Source: an uncultured Mycoplasmatota bacterium (GTDB taxonomy: Bacteria; Bacillota_I; Bacilli_A; RF39; UBA660). Taken from it: a stretch of 55,730 nt of DNA. Each line of letters begins with the position of its first letter. Within the stretch, counting starts at the first letter, position 1. The notes beneath the pieces are model-generated. The model was not told the DNA's origin, did no database searches, and was given only the letters and a program-made list of their open reading frames with translations. The stretch is from the NCBI GenBank assembly GCA_947643405.1, contig CANRVY010000007.1, positions 1 to 55,730 on the forward strand, written 5' to 3'. The position numbers were made by a program, and so were the translations under genes. Below are positions 1 to 8,418 of this stretch, one piece after another.

Positions 1-29
1 AACCTTACAAAGTTGTAAGGTTTTTGTAA
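1..29 (+). terminator. Rho-independent terminator of an upstream gene
   Basis: A perfect 10-bp stem (1-10 with 13-22) closed over two bases is followed by a T run. It ends transcription of a gene left of the window and separates it from the ABC transporter operon. Confidence 0.8.
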
Positions 30-89
30 GATAAAAAGAATGACAAAAAGAATATTTTGTTTTATGATGAATGGGAAAGGAGATATATT

Positions 90-857
90 ATGGAACCAAT
101 TTTAAAAATTGACAAAATTGAAAAATATTATGGTAGTAGGTCATCTCTTACCAAAGCAATTGATAATTTGTCTTTCACTGTAGAAAAGAAAGAATTTGTC
201 GCTATTATGGGGGCAAGTGGAAGTGGGAAAACAACACTTCTCAATTGTATTTCGACAATAGACCGAGTAACCAGTGGGCATATTTATGTAGGAGGAGTTG
301 ATATTACAAAATTAAAAGGTTCTGCTTTGAATCAATTTAGAAGAGAAGAATTAGGATTTATTTTTCAAGATTTTAATCTATTAGATACCTTAACAGCTTA
401 TGAAAATATTGCGCTAGCACTTTCCATTCAAAATATAAAAGCAGCTGACATTGATGCGCGGATCAAAAAAGTAGCCGAAGAACTAGATATAAAAAATGTT
501 TTAAATAAATATCCGTATCAAATGAGTGGAGGCCAAAAACAACGAGTAGCATCTGCTAGAGCAATTATTACAAACCCGAAACTTATTTTGGCTGATGAAC
601 CAACAGGAGCATTGGATTCAAAATCTTCAAAAATGTTATTAGAAAGACTAAATCACTTAAATGATGCATTAGATGCAACCATTTTAATGGTTACACATGA
701 TGCCTTTACAGCCAGTTATGCGAAAAGAGTAATCTTTATTAAAGATGGAAAAATTTTTAACGAATTTGAAAGAGGAAACGATTCTAGAAAAGAATTTTTT
801 GATAAAATTATTGATGTAGTAACACTTCTTGGAGGGGACTTAAACGATGCTCTTTAA
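90..857 (+). CDS. ABC transporter ATP-binding protein, BceA/YxdL type
   Basis: ATPase subunit (255 aa) of a peptide-sensing/detoxifying ABC exporter of the Bce/Yxd family. Walker A GASGSGKT is at residues 41-48, followed by the signature SGGQKQR and Walker B with LADEPTGALD. Start chosen at ATG 90 because AAAGGAGA at 76-83 sits 6 bases before it; an upstream in-frame TTG at 57 has no such site. The gene overlaps the permease by 11 bases. In Bacillus the family pairs with a BceRS-like two-component system; none is seen here, so it would lie left of the window. The YxeA gene downstream points to the YxdL branch (order known for B. subtilis yxdLM-yxeA). Confidence 0.9.
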   Translation: MEPILKIDKIEKYYGSRSSLTKAIDNLSFTVEKKEFVAIMGASGSGKTTLLNCISTIDRVTSGHIYVGGVDITKLKGSALNQFRREELGFIFQDFNLLDTLTAYENIALALSIQNIKAADIDARIKKVAEELDIKNVLNKYPYQMSGGQKQRVASARAIITNPKLILADEPTGALDSKSSKMLLERLNHLNDALDATILMVTHDAFTASYAKRVIFIKDGKIFNEFERGNDSRKEFFDKIIDVVTLLGGDLNDAL

Positions 858-2885
858 ATTATCTCTTAAAAATATCAAGAAAAGTTTTAAAGATTATGCC
901 ATCTATTTCTTTACACTTATTTTGGGCGTTGCCATCTTTTATGTATTTAATGCAATCGATAGTCAAACCGTATTATTAGATGTAACAAGAGATACAAGAG
1001 AACTCATTAAACTAATGACGAATATGTTATCTGGAGTCAGTGTTTTTGTATCCCTTATTCTAGGATTTTTAATTATTTATGCTTCTCGATTTTTAATGAA
1101 ACGAAGAAACAAAGAATTTGGAATTTATTTAACTCTGGGAATGAGTAAACGAAAAATTTCCATGATTTTATTTTTTGAAACGTTTATCATTGGATTACTT
1201 TCCTTGATTGTAGGACTTGGAGTGGGGGTTTTGATTTCTCAATTTATGAGTTTGTTAGTAGCCAATATGTTTGAAGCAGATTTAACAGAATTCGCATTTA
1301 CATTTTCAAGTAGTGCTTGTATTAAAACATTGATTTATTTTGGTATTATGTATGTTCTTGTTATGATATTTAATACAATTAATGTAAGTAAATGTAAGCT
1401 CATTGATTTATTACATGGAAGTAAAAAAAGTGAACAAGTAAAACTGAAAAATCCTCTTTTTTGTACGCTTCTATTTATCATAAGCGCTTGTATATTAGGG
1501 TATGCATATTATTTGGTAACTGGTGGATTTGAAACAATGGCAAATGCAACAGATATATTTTTGCCAATTATTTTAGGAACAATCTCTACATTTCTTATAT
1601 TTTGGTCTTTATCAGGTTTGTTACTAACAATTATAACAAGAGTTAAAAAGTTTTATTATAAAGCACTAAATAGTTTTACACTAAGGCAAATCAGTAGCAA
1701 AATTAATACCACTGTATTTTCCATGTCCGTTATTTGCTTGATGCTATTTATTACCATTTGTGTATTATCTTCAGCATTATCAATAAAAAATTCTATGACA
1801 GCTAATTTAAAAACGCTAGTTCCCGTTGATGTTCAGTTTACGAAAACACGTTATTTGAATGAAGAAGCAAATACAACAGCAGATTCTAATATTCCCTTGC
1901 ATGAAACATTAAAGCTTTTAGAGTTTGACATGGAAACGAATTTAAAAGATGTTATAGAAATTGATATTTATGACCTTGGTTTAAATTTTAAAGATACCTT
2001 AGGAAATTATTATGAGGAAGTGTATCGGAAATATCCATTTATGAATTATGATGTCAAAGAAGACTTTATAAAACTCAGTGATTATAATCGTTTGGCCCGT
2101 CTTTATGGCTTGGAAGAATATACTTTAGAAGAACATGAATATATTGTTGTTGCAGATTATAAAGAATTGGTAACAATTCGAAATGAAGCTGTAAAAAGAA
2201 ATATTCCACTTGTAATACAAGATGAAAAATATTATCCAAAATATGAGACGTGCAAAAATGGCTTTCTATTTATGAATAGTACACATTCTAATTCAGGCTT
2301 CTTTATTGTTCCAGATCGTGCTTTAGAGGGACAAAAAATATCAATTAGTATGTTGAATGCCAATTATAAAGCCAATGATGATTTAGAAAAAAAGGAAATT
2401 GAAGAACGGATTACAGTTCAACTAGAAAATCATCCATATATAAAAGAGACAACTTTAAAAACGTATACAAAAATACAATTATATGAAACGAGTGTTGGTT
2501 TGGGGCAATGGTAACTTTTATAGGACTTTATTTAGGTATTATATTTTTAATGAGTAGTGCAGCTATATTGGCATTAAAAGAGTTATCTGAAAGTACAGAT
2601 AACAAAGAACGCTTTAGAATGTTACGAAAAATAGGAGCCGATGAAAAAATGCTTCATCAAGCATTGTTTAGACAAATTGGAATTTTCTTCTTATTTCCAT
2701 TAATTATTGCGATTATCCATTCTATATTTGGCATTTTATTTTGTAATCGCCTTTTATCAGTATTTGGAAATGAAGAACTATTACCATCTATTATCATGAC
2801 TGCTACTTTTATAGTTGCTATCTATGGAGGATATTTTTTACTGACTTATTTCTGTAGTAAAAATATTATTAGAGAAAAGATATGA
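847..2885 (+). pseudogene. FtsX-type ABC permease, BceB/YxdM type, split by a one-base frameshift
   Basis: Permease partner of the preceding ATPase. The first frame (847-2514) encodes 555 residues: TM1, a TM cluster, then the large extracellular domain typical of BceB between TM7 and TM8. A second frame (2508-2885) encodes the last 125 residues, which begin with the conserved VTFIGLYLG block and hold the final three membrane segments. Together they have the normal family length (about 650-680 residues). Adding one G to GGGG at 2502-2505 rejoins the frames and gives a natural GLGAMVTFIGL junction. ATG 2508 overlaps the first stop, so reinitiation is formally possible, but a true mutation or a homopolymer sequencing error is more likely. 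Start ATG 847 has GGAGG at 831-835. Confidence 0.85.
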
Positions 2886-3007
2886 TGATGCGTTTTGATG
2901 ATATTGCTAGAATGATAGAAGATTTTTGGCTTCCTGTTTTAAGCCCTCTTGTACTTTTATTCTTATTATTTTTAGTAATTGCAGAATTTAGAAAGAAAAG
3001 GAAGTGA
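2882..3007 (+). CDS. 41-residue single-span membrane peptide
   Basis: ATG at 2882 overlaps the permease stop (ATGA). The product starts MMMRFDDIARMIEDFW, then has one strongly hydrophobic segment (residues 17-34, LPVLSPLVLLFLLFLVIA) and a basic end (RKKRK), so the C-terminus is predicted to be cytoplasmic. I recognise no family. It sits in frame between the permease and the YxeA gene without intergenic space, which suggests a small accessory subunit of this transporter. A comparably placed small membrane ORF precedes the MacB-type ATPase at 54739. Confidence 0.6.
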   Translation: MMMRFDDIARMIEDFWLPVLSPLVLLFLLFLVIAEFRKKRK

Positions 3008-3012
3008 GAAAA

Positions 3013-3351
3013 GTGATAAGTATGAAGGAAAAATTACCCGTTATTATTGGAACTATTTTATTTATTATTCTTTGTGGGTGTGTATTTTTCTATATGGAAA
3101 GTTATGATAAGATTTATTATACTAGAATTGATAATACAAAAATTGAAAAATTATCAGCAAATGAGTATGAATATAAATTAGTTACTTATGATAAGAATGG
3201 AAAGAAAAAAGAATTGACTTTTAAAACGAGTAGGGAACTAAGAGAAAGTGCTTTCTTGGAACTAGAAGTTAGAATTTTAGGTGTCCATGCTTGGAAAGAA
3301 GTGAAGTATGAAGAATTACCAAGCAAAGTTCAAGAAAAATATACAAAGTAA
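3013..3351 (+). CDS. yxeA: YxeA family (DUF1093) secreted/anchored protein
   Basis: An N-terminal hydrophobic segment (about residues 7-25) anchors or exports a small domain. The block YKLVTYDKNGKKKELTF followed by RELRE and KEVKYEELP matches what I know of YxeA/DUF1093 (an OB-like fold of unknown activity). In B. subtilis yxeA follows yxdLM, and the same order is seen here. Start is uncertain: GTG 3013 is favoured because AGGAAG at 2999-3004 is 8 bases upstream; ATG 3022 or GTG 3004 are alternatives. A terminator follows at 3367. Confidence 0.75.
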   Translation: MISMKEKLPVIIGTILFIILCGCVFFYMESYDKIYYTRIDNTKIEKLSANEYEYKLVTYDKNGKKKELTFKTSRELRESAFLELEVRILGVHAWKEVKYEELPSKVQEKYTK

Positions 3352-3366
3352 AATTGTTCTATTGAT

Positions 3367-3393
3367 AAAACAGATGTGAAAATCTGTTTTTTT
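3367..3393 (+). terminator. Terminator of the YxdLM-YxeA operon
   Basis: Perfect 9-bp stem (3367-3375 with 3382-3390), six-base loop, then T residues. Confidence 0.85.
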
Positions 3394-3481
3394 GAGCAAA
3401 TTTAGAAAAAAGGTAGGATTTTGATGCTGTTATCTAGAATAATAAGAGTGAGCTGGGATCACTTTAATGAAAGATAGGTTG

Positions 3482-3510
3482 TTGACAAAACATAGACTAT
3501 CTAGTATGAT
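3482..3510 (+). promoter_or_regulatory. Sigma-A type promoter of the Rpn-type gene
   Basis: TTGACA at 3482-3487 and TATGAT at 3505-3510 with a 17-bp spacer, 36 bases before the start codon at 3547. The 130 bases between the preceding terminator and this promoter show nothing else. Confidence 0.75.
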
Positions 3511-3546
3511 GTAGTTAAGGTTCTTCCTGATAAGGAGGAATAGATA

Positions 3547-4419
3547 ATGAAAACAGAAGTTCAAAAAAGGAAAGATAAGATTTATGGACTACGATATGAT
3601 ACAAGTTTTAAGAATGTATTTCATAATCATGCTCTTTTAAAACAATTTTTTAGGGATATTTTTCATGAAGAATTAGAAGATATTATTTATATCGATAAAG
3701 AAATTTTGTTAGAAAATAAATATTTATCTTACAGTATTTTTGATTTATTGATAGAGAGAAATCAAGAGTATACTATTTTTGAAATGCAGAACCAAGATTT
3801 AAAAAATATAGAAGCACGTATTACAATGTATTTATCTAGATATTATGCAAGGCAAAATGCTGGAAAGAAATATGAAAAAATAAAACCAATCAAGATGAGA
3901 TTGATATTAAATTATCCATATGGAGAAAAGCAAGTATTAAAAGAATATCAGGCAATGGAAAAACGATTACTAGAACAATTTGGAATTTATTTTGATATCA
4001 AAATATGGAACATAAAAGAAGCATTAAAACAGGAAGGAACATTAGACTATAAATATGCGTTACTTTTTATATTAGATATGGTTTCTAAAAGAAAGGCTAG
4101 AGAAATATTAAAGGAATTAAAAAAGGAAAAAAGATTTGAACAGTTTGTTTACAAAATAGAATTATATAATGCAGATTTAAAAATGTATGAAAAATTAAAA
4201 AGTGAGGAGGCAAAACAAATGAGGTTAGAAGATGTAGCAGAAGCTTATAAAGAGGAAGGCATTGAAATTGGAGAAAAGCGAGGTAAAAAACTAGGAATTA
4301 TGCAAACAGCATTATTGATGCTAAAAAAAGGAGCAGAAATATCATTCATTAAAGAAGTAACAGGATTGACGGAAAAAGAGTTACTAAAACTTCAGAAAGA
4401 ACCGAATATTTTGTCATAA
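3547..4419 (+). CDS. Rpn family recombination-promoting nuclease / PD-(D/E)XK family transposase-like protein
   Basis: 290 aa. The opening YDTSFKNVF and the block FDLLIERNQEYTIFEMQNQ carry the expected nuclease residues D66 and E79-x-Q81 of the PD-(D/E)XK fold as used in the Rpn (YhgA-like) family. The C-terminal 70 residues have the usual charged helix with repeated EEGIEIGEKRG and a short helical tail ending LTEKELLKLQK. Family members in E. coli are DNA endonucleases that promote RecA-independent horizontal transfer; the role here is inferred. Start ATG 3547 has TAAGGAGGAA upstream. It is monocistronic between its own promoter and the convergent terminator at 4450. No flanking terminal repeats were seen, so it is not an intact insertion sequence. 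Confidence 0.85.
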   Translation: MKTEVQKRKDKIYGLRYDTSFKNVFHNHALLKQFFRDIFHEELEDIIYIDKEILLENKYLSYSIFDLLIERNQEYTIFEMQNQDLKNIEARITMYLSRYYARQNAGKKYEKIKPIKMRLILNYPYGEKQVLKEYQAMEKRLLEQFGIYFDIKIWNIKEALKQEGTLDYKYALLFILDMVSKRKAREILKELKKEKRFEQFVYKIELYNADLKMYEKLKSEEAKQMRLEDVAEAYKEEGIEIGEKRGKKLGIMQTALLMLKKGAEISFIKEVTGLTEKELLKLQKEPNILS

Positions 4420-4449
4420 ATCTATAAGATATCAATTTTGTAGACATAA

Positions 4450-4481
4450 AAAATGGTTAACAATTATTTGCTAACCATTTT
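4450..4481. terminator. Bidirectional terminator between convergent genes
   Basis: 10-bp stem (4450-4459 with 4472-4481) with A-rich and T-rich flanks. It serves the Rpn-type gene on + and the ZIP gene on -. Confidence 0.75.
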
Positions 4482-4488
4482 GCGATTT

Positions 4489-5286
4489 TTAACCAAGTGC
4501 AATATCTAAAATCATCATAATAGAAAATCCAATCAAAGTGAATAATGCCATCAAATCTTTTTTATTGTTAGTTTGACTTTCTGGTACTAATTCTTCCACA
4601 ACAACATATATCATAGCACCAGCAGCAAATGCTAATAAAAATGGTAATAGAATCCGTACTTTCATGACCAAAATTGCGCCTATTACACCTGCTATTGGTT
4701 CTACAATTCCACTTAGTTGTCCTAAAAAGAACGCTTTATTTCGGCTCATTCCATCTCGTCTAAGTGGCATGCTTACAGCAGTTCCTTCTGGAAAATTTTG
4801 AAGTCCAATTCCCAAAGCTAATGTCCAAGCTGCAGCAAGTGTAGCCCCTTCTAGTCCGTAAATGACTGACCCAAAAGCAACTCCAACAGCCATTCCTTCT
4901 GGAATATTATGTAGAGTAATAGAAGAAACTAACATAATAGAACGTTTCATGTTAGATTTTTTATTTGGTGATTTTTTTTCATATGTATCGTAGAGTTTGT
5001 CTCCTATAAATAGTAATAACCCTCCACCAAAAAAACCTATAAATACAACAAGCCAAGGAATCAAGTTTAGATTTTCTGACATAGTAATTGCAGGAGCGAT
5101 TAGCGAAAAGAAAGAAGCAGCTATCATAACTCCTGCTGCAAAACCAAGCATGCCATCCATTAAATTCTTATTGATTTGTTTAAAAAAATAAACCAAAGCA
5201 GCTCCAATTGCAGTTACACTCCAAGTAAATAAAGTTGCAAGTAAAGCTTGCCAAATTGGATTTAAAGACAATATATAATCAAACAT
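4489..5286 (-). CDS. ZIP family divalent metal transporter (ZupT/GufA-like)
   Basis: 265 aa, eight predicted membrane segments. The metal-binding helix motifs HNIPEGMAVGVAFG and NFPEGTAVSMPL (TM4 and TM5) are intact and identify the ZIP family, which imports Zn2+ and related divalent metals into the cytoplasm. Start on the minus strand at 5286 is supported by GGAGGG about 8 bases upstream. It is transcribed alone, divergently from the lipoprotein gene at 5432. The Zn/Cd efflux operon at 27519-29983 is the opposite arm of metal homeostasis in this window. Confidence 0.93.
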   Translation of the reverse strand: MFDYILSLNPIWQALLATLFTWSVTAIGAALVYFFKQINKNLMDGMLGFAAGVMIAASFFSLIAPAITMSENLNLIPWLVVFIGFFGGGLLLFIGDKLYDTYEKKSPNKKSNMKRSIMLVSSITLHNIPEGMAVGVAFGSVIYGLEGATLAAAWTLALGIGLQNFPEGTAVSMPLRRDGMSRNKAFFLGQLSGIVEPIAGVIGAILVMKVRILLPFLLAFAAGAMIYVVVEELVPESQTNNKKDLMALFTLIGFSIMMILDIALG

Positions 5287-5431
5287 AAGTAACCCTCCAC
5301 AATATAGGATATTCTAAAATGGGAAATAGGAATGGGCACTGTCAAGCATTAGTCAGATACTAAAAAAAGTTTCAAAAGTTTTTTCTTTTGTGAAGAAACT
5401 ACGTTATAATAAAATTGTAGGAGTGATATCT

Positions 5432-5902
5432 ATGAAAAAAGTAATTCTTTTGTGTAGTTTATTCGTTCTAATTTCAGGTTGTGGCAAGAAAAATGTTTTA
5501 GAAGATGATTATGTAGTGAATACGATTGGGAAATTAAATTGCAATAATGAAGCAGAGTTTTATTATAGTGATGGTGAAAGAACCGTTTATTTGGTTTGCT
5601 TAGAAGAAATTACTTTGATAGATAAAAATGGAGAAATGACACTCCGTGAATTTTTTGAACATTATGATACTGTAGAAGTTCCAATGGACCGCTTCACTTC
5701 TCCTTTATTAATAGAAGAACAATTATTTGATGGGGGAACTAGAATTTATAAAGATAATCCAGAAAAGCAATATACAAATGATGGAATTACAGTGATTAAA
5801 TGTCAAACTATGGAAAAAAATAGAGATTATTATATAGGTCCTAAAGATTTGCAAGCAGAGGATATTAAAAATGGATATTGTGGAAAGGTGGTTGCAGAAT
5901 AA
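5432..5902 (+). CDS. Small predicted lipoprotein of unknown function
   Basis: 156 aa. Signal peptide with lipobox I-S-G-C (Cys17) after MKKVILLCSLFVL, so it is predicted to be lipid-anchored outside the membrane. The rest is acidic and rich in beta-type sequence; I recognise no domain. A TATAAT at 5405-5410 lies so close to the start that an earlier in-frame GTG (5390) would be upstream of the transcript; ATG 5432 with AGGAG at 5419 is therefore the start. The next gene follows with a one-base overlap (TAATG). Confidence 0.7.
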   Translation: MKKVILLCSLFVLISGCGKKNVLEDDYVVNTIGKLNCNNEAEFYYSDGERTVYLVCLEEITLIDKNGEMTLREFFEHYDTVEVPMDRFTSPLLIEEQLFDGGTRIYKDNPEKQYTNDGITVIKCQTMEKNRDYYIGPKDLQAEDIKNGYCGKVVAE

Positions 5903-6105
5903 TGAGAAATTGTTTAAGATGTGAAAAAGAAATGGTAGAAGATTTAGATATTAAAGTAGAAGGTGCAGCTTATGGATTAAAAGTAACAGAACAAGGAATT
6001 CTAAAAGGAAACTTAGGAAAGGTGAAGTGTGCAGTTTGTCCTGATTGTGGATATATGGAGCCATATATTGAAGATCCTTCAAAAATTAAAAATAACACAA
6101 AATAG
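5902..6105 (+). CDS. Small zinc-ribbon protein
   Basis: 67 aa. Cys4 and Cys7 (CLRC) and Cys43/46/49 (KCAVCPDCG) form a likely four-cysteine zinc ribbon; the family is the nucleic-acid-binding-like Zn ribbon proteins, but no function is known. Translationally coupled to the lipoprotein gene (ATG overlaps its TAA); AAAGGTGG at 5884-5891 is the ribosome site. A terminator follows at 6120. Confidence 0.7.
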   Translation: MRNCLRCEKEMVEDLDIKVEGAAYGLKVTEQGILKGNLGKVKCAVCPDCGYMEPYIEDPSKIKNNTK

Positions 6106-6119
6106 ATTGTAGATGAAAG

Positions 6120-6148
6120 TGTAAACAAATTTTAGTTTACATTTTTTT
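6120..6148 (+). terminator. Terminator after the zinc-ribbon gene
   Basis: 7-bp stem (6120-6126 with 6135-6141) followed by seven T residues. Confidence 0.8.
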
Positions 6149-6191
6149 ATTTATAAGGAAAGTGCGTTTTGAACCAAAAGCCATGGTACAT

Positions 6192-6375
6192 ATGAATAAA
6201 CAATTAAAAGGTTCCATCTTTCGTATGTATCCAAACATAGAACAACAAATATTAATAGAAAAAGGTTTTGGAGTAAGTAGATATACTCATAATTATTTCT
6301 TAGACAAAAGTATGAAATGTATATAATGATATCAAAGAATTGCCCAATTTAACAAAAGAATATCCAAGTTTGGAA
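6192..6375 (+). pseudogene. Decayed N-terminus of an IS200/IS605 TnpB (OrfB)
   Basis: ATG 6192 opens MNKQLKGSIFRMYPNIEQQ, then GFGVSRYTHNYFLDK, the characteristic start of TnpB proteins, and hits a stop at 6324. The next frame continues YNDIKELPNLTKEYPSLE, again TnpB-like. The rest of the roughly 370-residue protein, including the RuvC residues and zinc finger, is gone. This is a remnant, not a functional RNA-guided nuclease. Confidence 0.7.
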
Positions 6376-6387
6376 ACAGAAAAGATA

Positions 6388-6556
6388 AAACCAACATTGA
6401 CTTTATTTATTACTGTTCAGAATATATCTGAATTGTATGAAGTATTACATACAGAGAAAAGTAGAAGTTGTAAAGCCACTTCATCAAACATTCTATGGAA
6501 AAGATGAATTTACTATTTTTGATAATCACAGAAATATTTTGACTATTTCAAGTTAG
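6388..6556 (+). pseudogene. Decayed C-terminus of a VOC (glyoxalase/bleomycin-resistance-like) protein
   Basis: Directly after the TnpB relic the sequence reads PTLTLFITVQNISELYEVL in one frame and, after a one-base shift near 6463, VEVVKPLHQTFYGKDEFTI then FDNHRNILTIS and a stop at 6554. The pattern LHQTFYGxxEFxIxDxxxNILT is typical of the last strands of VOC domain proteins. No start and no N-terminal half are present, so it is a fragment. Confidence 0.6.
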
Positions 6557-6586
6557 AAAATAGAATAAAAAAGTACTATTTATAAA

Positions 6587-6617
6587 GTAGAATTTCTTGC
6601 AAGAAATCTGCTTTTTT
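6587..6617 (+). terminator. Terminator upstream of the 6674 gene
   Basis: Imperfect hairpin around TTTCTTGCAAGAAA with flanking pairs, then a T run. It closes the pseudogene stretch 6150-6560, which holds nothing else recognisable. Confidence 0.65.
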
Positions 6618-6618
6618 C

Positions 6619-6647
6619 TTGACTTCACAAGTGCTTTATTTTATACT
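6619..6647 (+). promoter_or_regulatory. Sigma-A type promoter of the 6674-7655 gene pair
   Basis: TTGACT 6619-6624 and TATACT 6642-6647, spacer 17 bp, 26 bases before ATG 6674. Confidence 0.75.
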
Positions 6648-6673
6648 AACTATAATGAGGTAGGAGTGATATG

Positions 6674-6988
6674 ATGGAACAAGAAATTATAAATCAAAAA
6701 CAAGAATTAGAAGCATGGCTTAGCGACCCACATGAATTAGGAGCAAAACCATTTGAAATAAAATATGTAACTCAATTTGAAGATAAAGATGGAATTCATT
6801 GTACCATTTTTAAATTTCAAAAACATTTTTTAGGAAAGTGGTATTTGGGAATTGTAAGTGATTCTGGAACATTTAGTGAAATGAAAGAATTTGATTTAGT
6901 AACTCATTTAGAAGATGCCAAAGAATTATTAGAAATACTTAAAGATTATTGGAAAGAACGAGCAAAAGAATTTAGTGAGCAAGAATAA
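6674..6988 (+). CDS. Conserved hypothetical protein, 104 aa
   Basis: Acidic, soluble, no membrane segment or known motif. ATG 6674 is chosen over ATG 6671 because AGGAG (6662-6666) is then 7 bases away. A helical C-terminus (LEDAKELLEILKDYWKERA) follows a beta-rich middle. It shares a 14-base overlap with the DUF3267-type membrane protein gene, so the two are probably co-expressed. No function can be proposed. Confidence 0.6.
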   Translation: MEQEIINQKQELEAWLSDPHELGAKPFEIKYVTQFEDKDGIHCTIFKFQKHFLGKWYLGIVSDSGTFSEMKEFDLVTHLEDAKELLEILKDYWKERAKEFSEQE

Positions 6989-7655
6989 AAAACAATATTA
7001 TATTTATGAAATGCATTTACCTGTTCTTACAATCTTATCTTTTTTATTACTTTTTTTAGCGATTAGCCCTTGCTTATGGTTAGAAATAAAGATTACGCAT
7101 ACAACTTTAATATGGACCTGTTTGTGGATGATTCCATGGTTAATTTTACACGAATTATTACATAGTTTTGCTTATGTCATTCATGGTGCAAAATTTAAAA
7201 ATATTACTTATGGAATGTGTTTAGAAAAAAGCATTTTATATTGCTTATGTAAAGAGAATATCAGTAAAACAAATATTTTATGCTCTTTGCTTTATCCTTT
7301 TTTGATTATTGGAGTCGGAACCTATATCTTAGGGATACTATTAGGTAATGTAATTTTAATTTTATTATCCATATTAAATATTAGTGGTTGTGTAGGAGAC
7401 TTGGTAATGTTTTTCTTTATTATGAAACTCAAAAATATTGAATTTTCAGAATTTGACAATCCTATTCAATTTGGAATTTATACAGAAGAAAATTTAGAAA
7501 ATAAAAAAGCTTTTGGACTTTGTTTTATTGAAAAAAAAGAGAGCTTAGAGAAAACTAATTTAAAAAAAATCAATATTAGTGTACCTAGTATTTGGATTTT
7601 AGCTATGTTATTTTTATTATTTTGTTTCTCTCTTTTTCAAAATCGCATATACTAA
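6975..7655 (+). CDS. DUF3267-type membrane metalloprotease-like protein
   Basis: 226 aa, about five membrane segments. H59-E60-L-L-H63 lies at the end of the second segment and is followed by SFAYVIHGAKF; later ISGCVGDLVMF supplies the Gly-Asp typical of DUF3267. HExxH and a membrane-embedded site suggest a site-2-protease-like zincin; activity is not shown. GTG 6975 lies inside the preceding gene and gives the full N-terminus; an ATG at 7011 is the alternative. The promoter is shared with the 6674 gene. Confidence 0.75.
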   Translation: MSKNKKQYYIYEMHLPVLTILSFLLLFLAISPCLWLEIKITHTTLIWTCLWMIPWLILHELLHSFAYVIHGAKFKNITYGMCLEKSILYCLCKENISKTNILCSLLYPFLIIGVGTYILGILLGNVILILLSILNISGCVGDLVMFFFIMKLKNIEFSEFDNPIQFGIYTEENLENKKAFGLCFIEKKESLEKTNLKKINISVPSIWILAMLFLLFCFSLFQNRIY

Positions 7656-7692
7656 TATGAAGTTTATCCAACAATATAAAGGTTTTTGTTTG

Positions 7693-7721
7693 TTGACTTC
7701 TATTTGCTTTTTTCATACAAT
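7693..7721 (+). promoter_or_regulatory. Sigma-A type promoter inside an inverted repeat
   Basis: TTGACT 7693-7698, 17-bp spacer, TACAAT 7716-7721, for the gene at 7750. It is framed by 9-bp inverted arms CAACAATAT at 7669-7677 and ATATTGTTG at 7720-7728; the right arm touches the -10 box and could be an operator. Confidence 0.65.
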
Positions 7722-7749
7722 ATTGTTGAACTAGAAAGGCAAATGAAAT

Positions 7750-8418
7750 ATGGAAATCGCAGTAACATACACTTTATATTTTTTTATTTATTCTTTTATT
7801 GGCTGGCTCTTAGAAGTTATTTGCAAACTGATAGAACAGAAAAAGTTTATTAATCGTGGATTTCTAATTGGTCCAATCTGTCCCATTTATGGATATGGTG
7901 TATTAGGAATTGTCCTTTTGATTGGTAAAGACACCAGTGATATATTAGCGATTTTCTTAAAAGCAATTTTTATTTGCTCCTTGCTAGAATATTTTACTTC
8001 TTATTTTATGGAGAAATTATTTCATGCAAGATGGTGGGATTACTCCAAAAAGAAATTTCATATTAATGGTCGCATTTGTTTGGAAACTATGGTTCCATTT
8101 GGTTTATTAGGGTGTATTGTTATTTATTTCGTTCATCCAGTTATCGTAAATTTTGTAAATGCTATTCCAGCTTGGTTACAACTTGTTTTTGCAAGTTTAT
8201 TCATGTTAATTTATATCATTGATAATATGGTTTCCTTTCGAGTTATGAATAAAATTAAAAGTGAAATTAAGAAGCAAACAATGGATAATACAGAGACAAT
8301 ACGAAAGAAAATACTAGAATGGATAGATTCAAATTCGGTTTTATATAAACATATCAAGAATGCCTATCCAAAATTTAAAATTAAAATTGTAGGTGATAGA
8401 AATGGCAAATCTATTTGA
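7750..8418 (+). CDS. Putative ABC transporter permease, PF06541 (CmpB-type) family
   Basis: 222 aa with five or six membrane segments. The opening IYSFIGWLLEVICKLI and RGFLIGPICPIYGYGVLG, then RWWDYSKKKFHINGRICLE, are the hallmarks of PF06541. These proteins are annotated as ABC-type permeases without a clear ATPase partner; the true role is unknown. The gene overlaps the next by 17 bases. A second member of this family is at 18643. Confidence 0.8.
   Translation: MEIAVTYTLYFFIYSFIGWLLEVICKLIEQKKFINRGFLIGPICPIYGYGVLGIVLLIGKDTSDILAIFLKAIFICSLLEYFTSYFMEKLFHARWWDYSKKKFHINGRICLETMVPFGLLGCIVIYFVHPVIVNFVNAIPAWLQLVFASLFMLIYIIDNMVSFRVMNKIKSEIKKQTMDNTETIRKKILEWIDSNSVLYKHIKNAYPKFKIKIVGDRNGKSI

Noticed and set aside
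3547-4419. Rpn-type gene considered as an intact insertion sequence
   Set aside because: No terminal inverted repeats or target duplications could be found; it has its own promoter and terminator.
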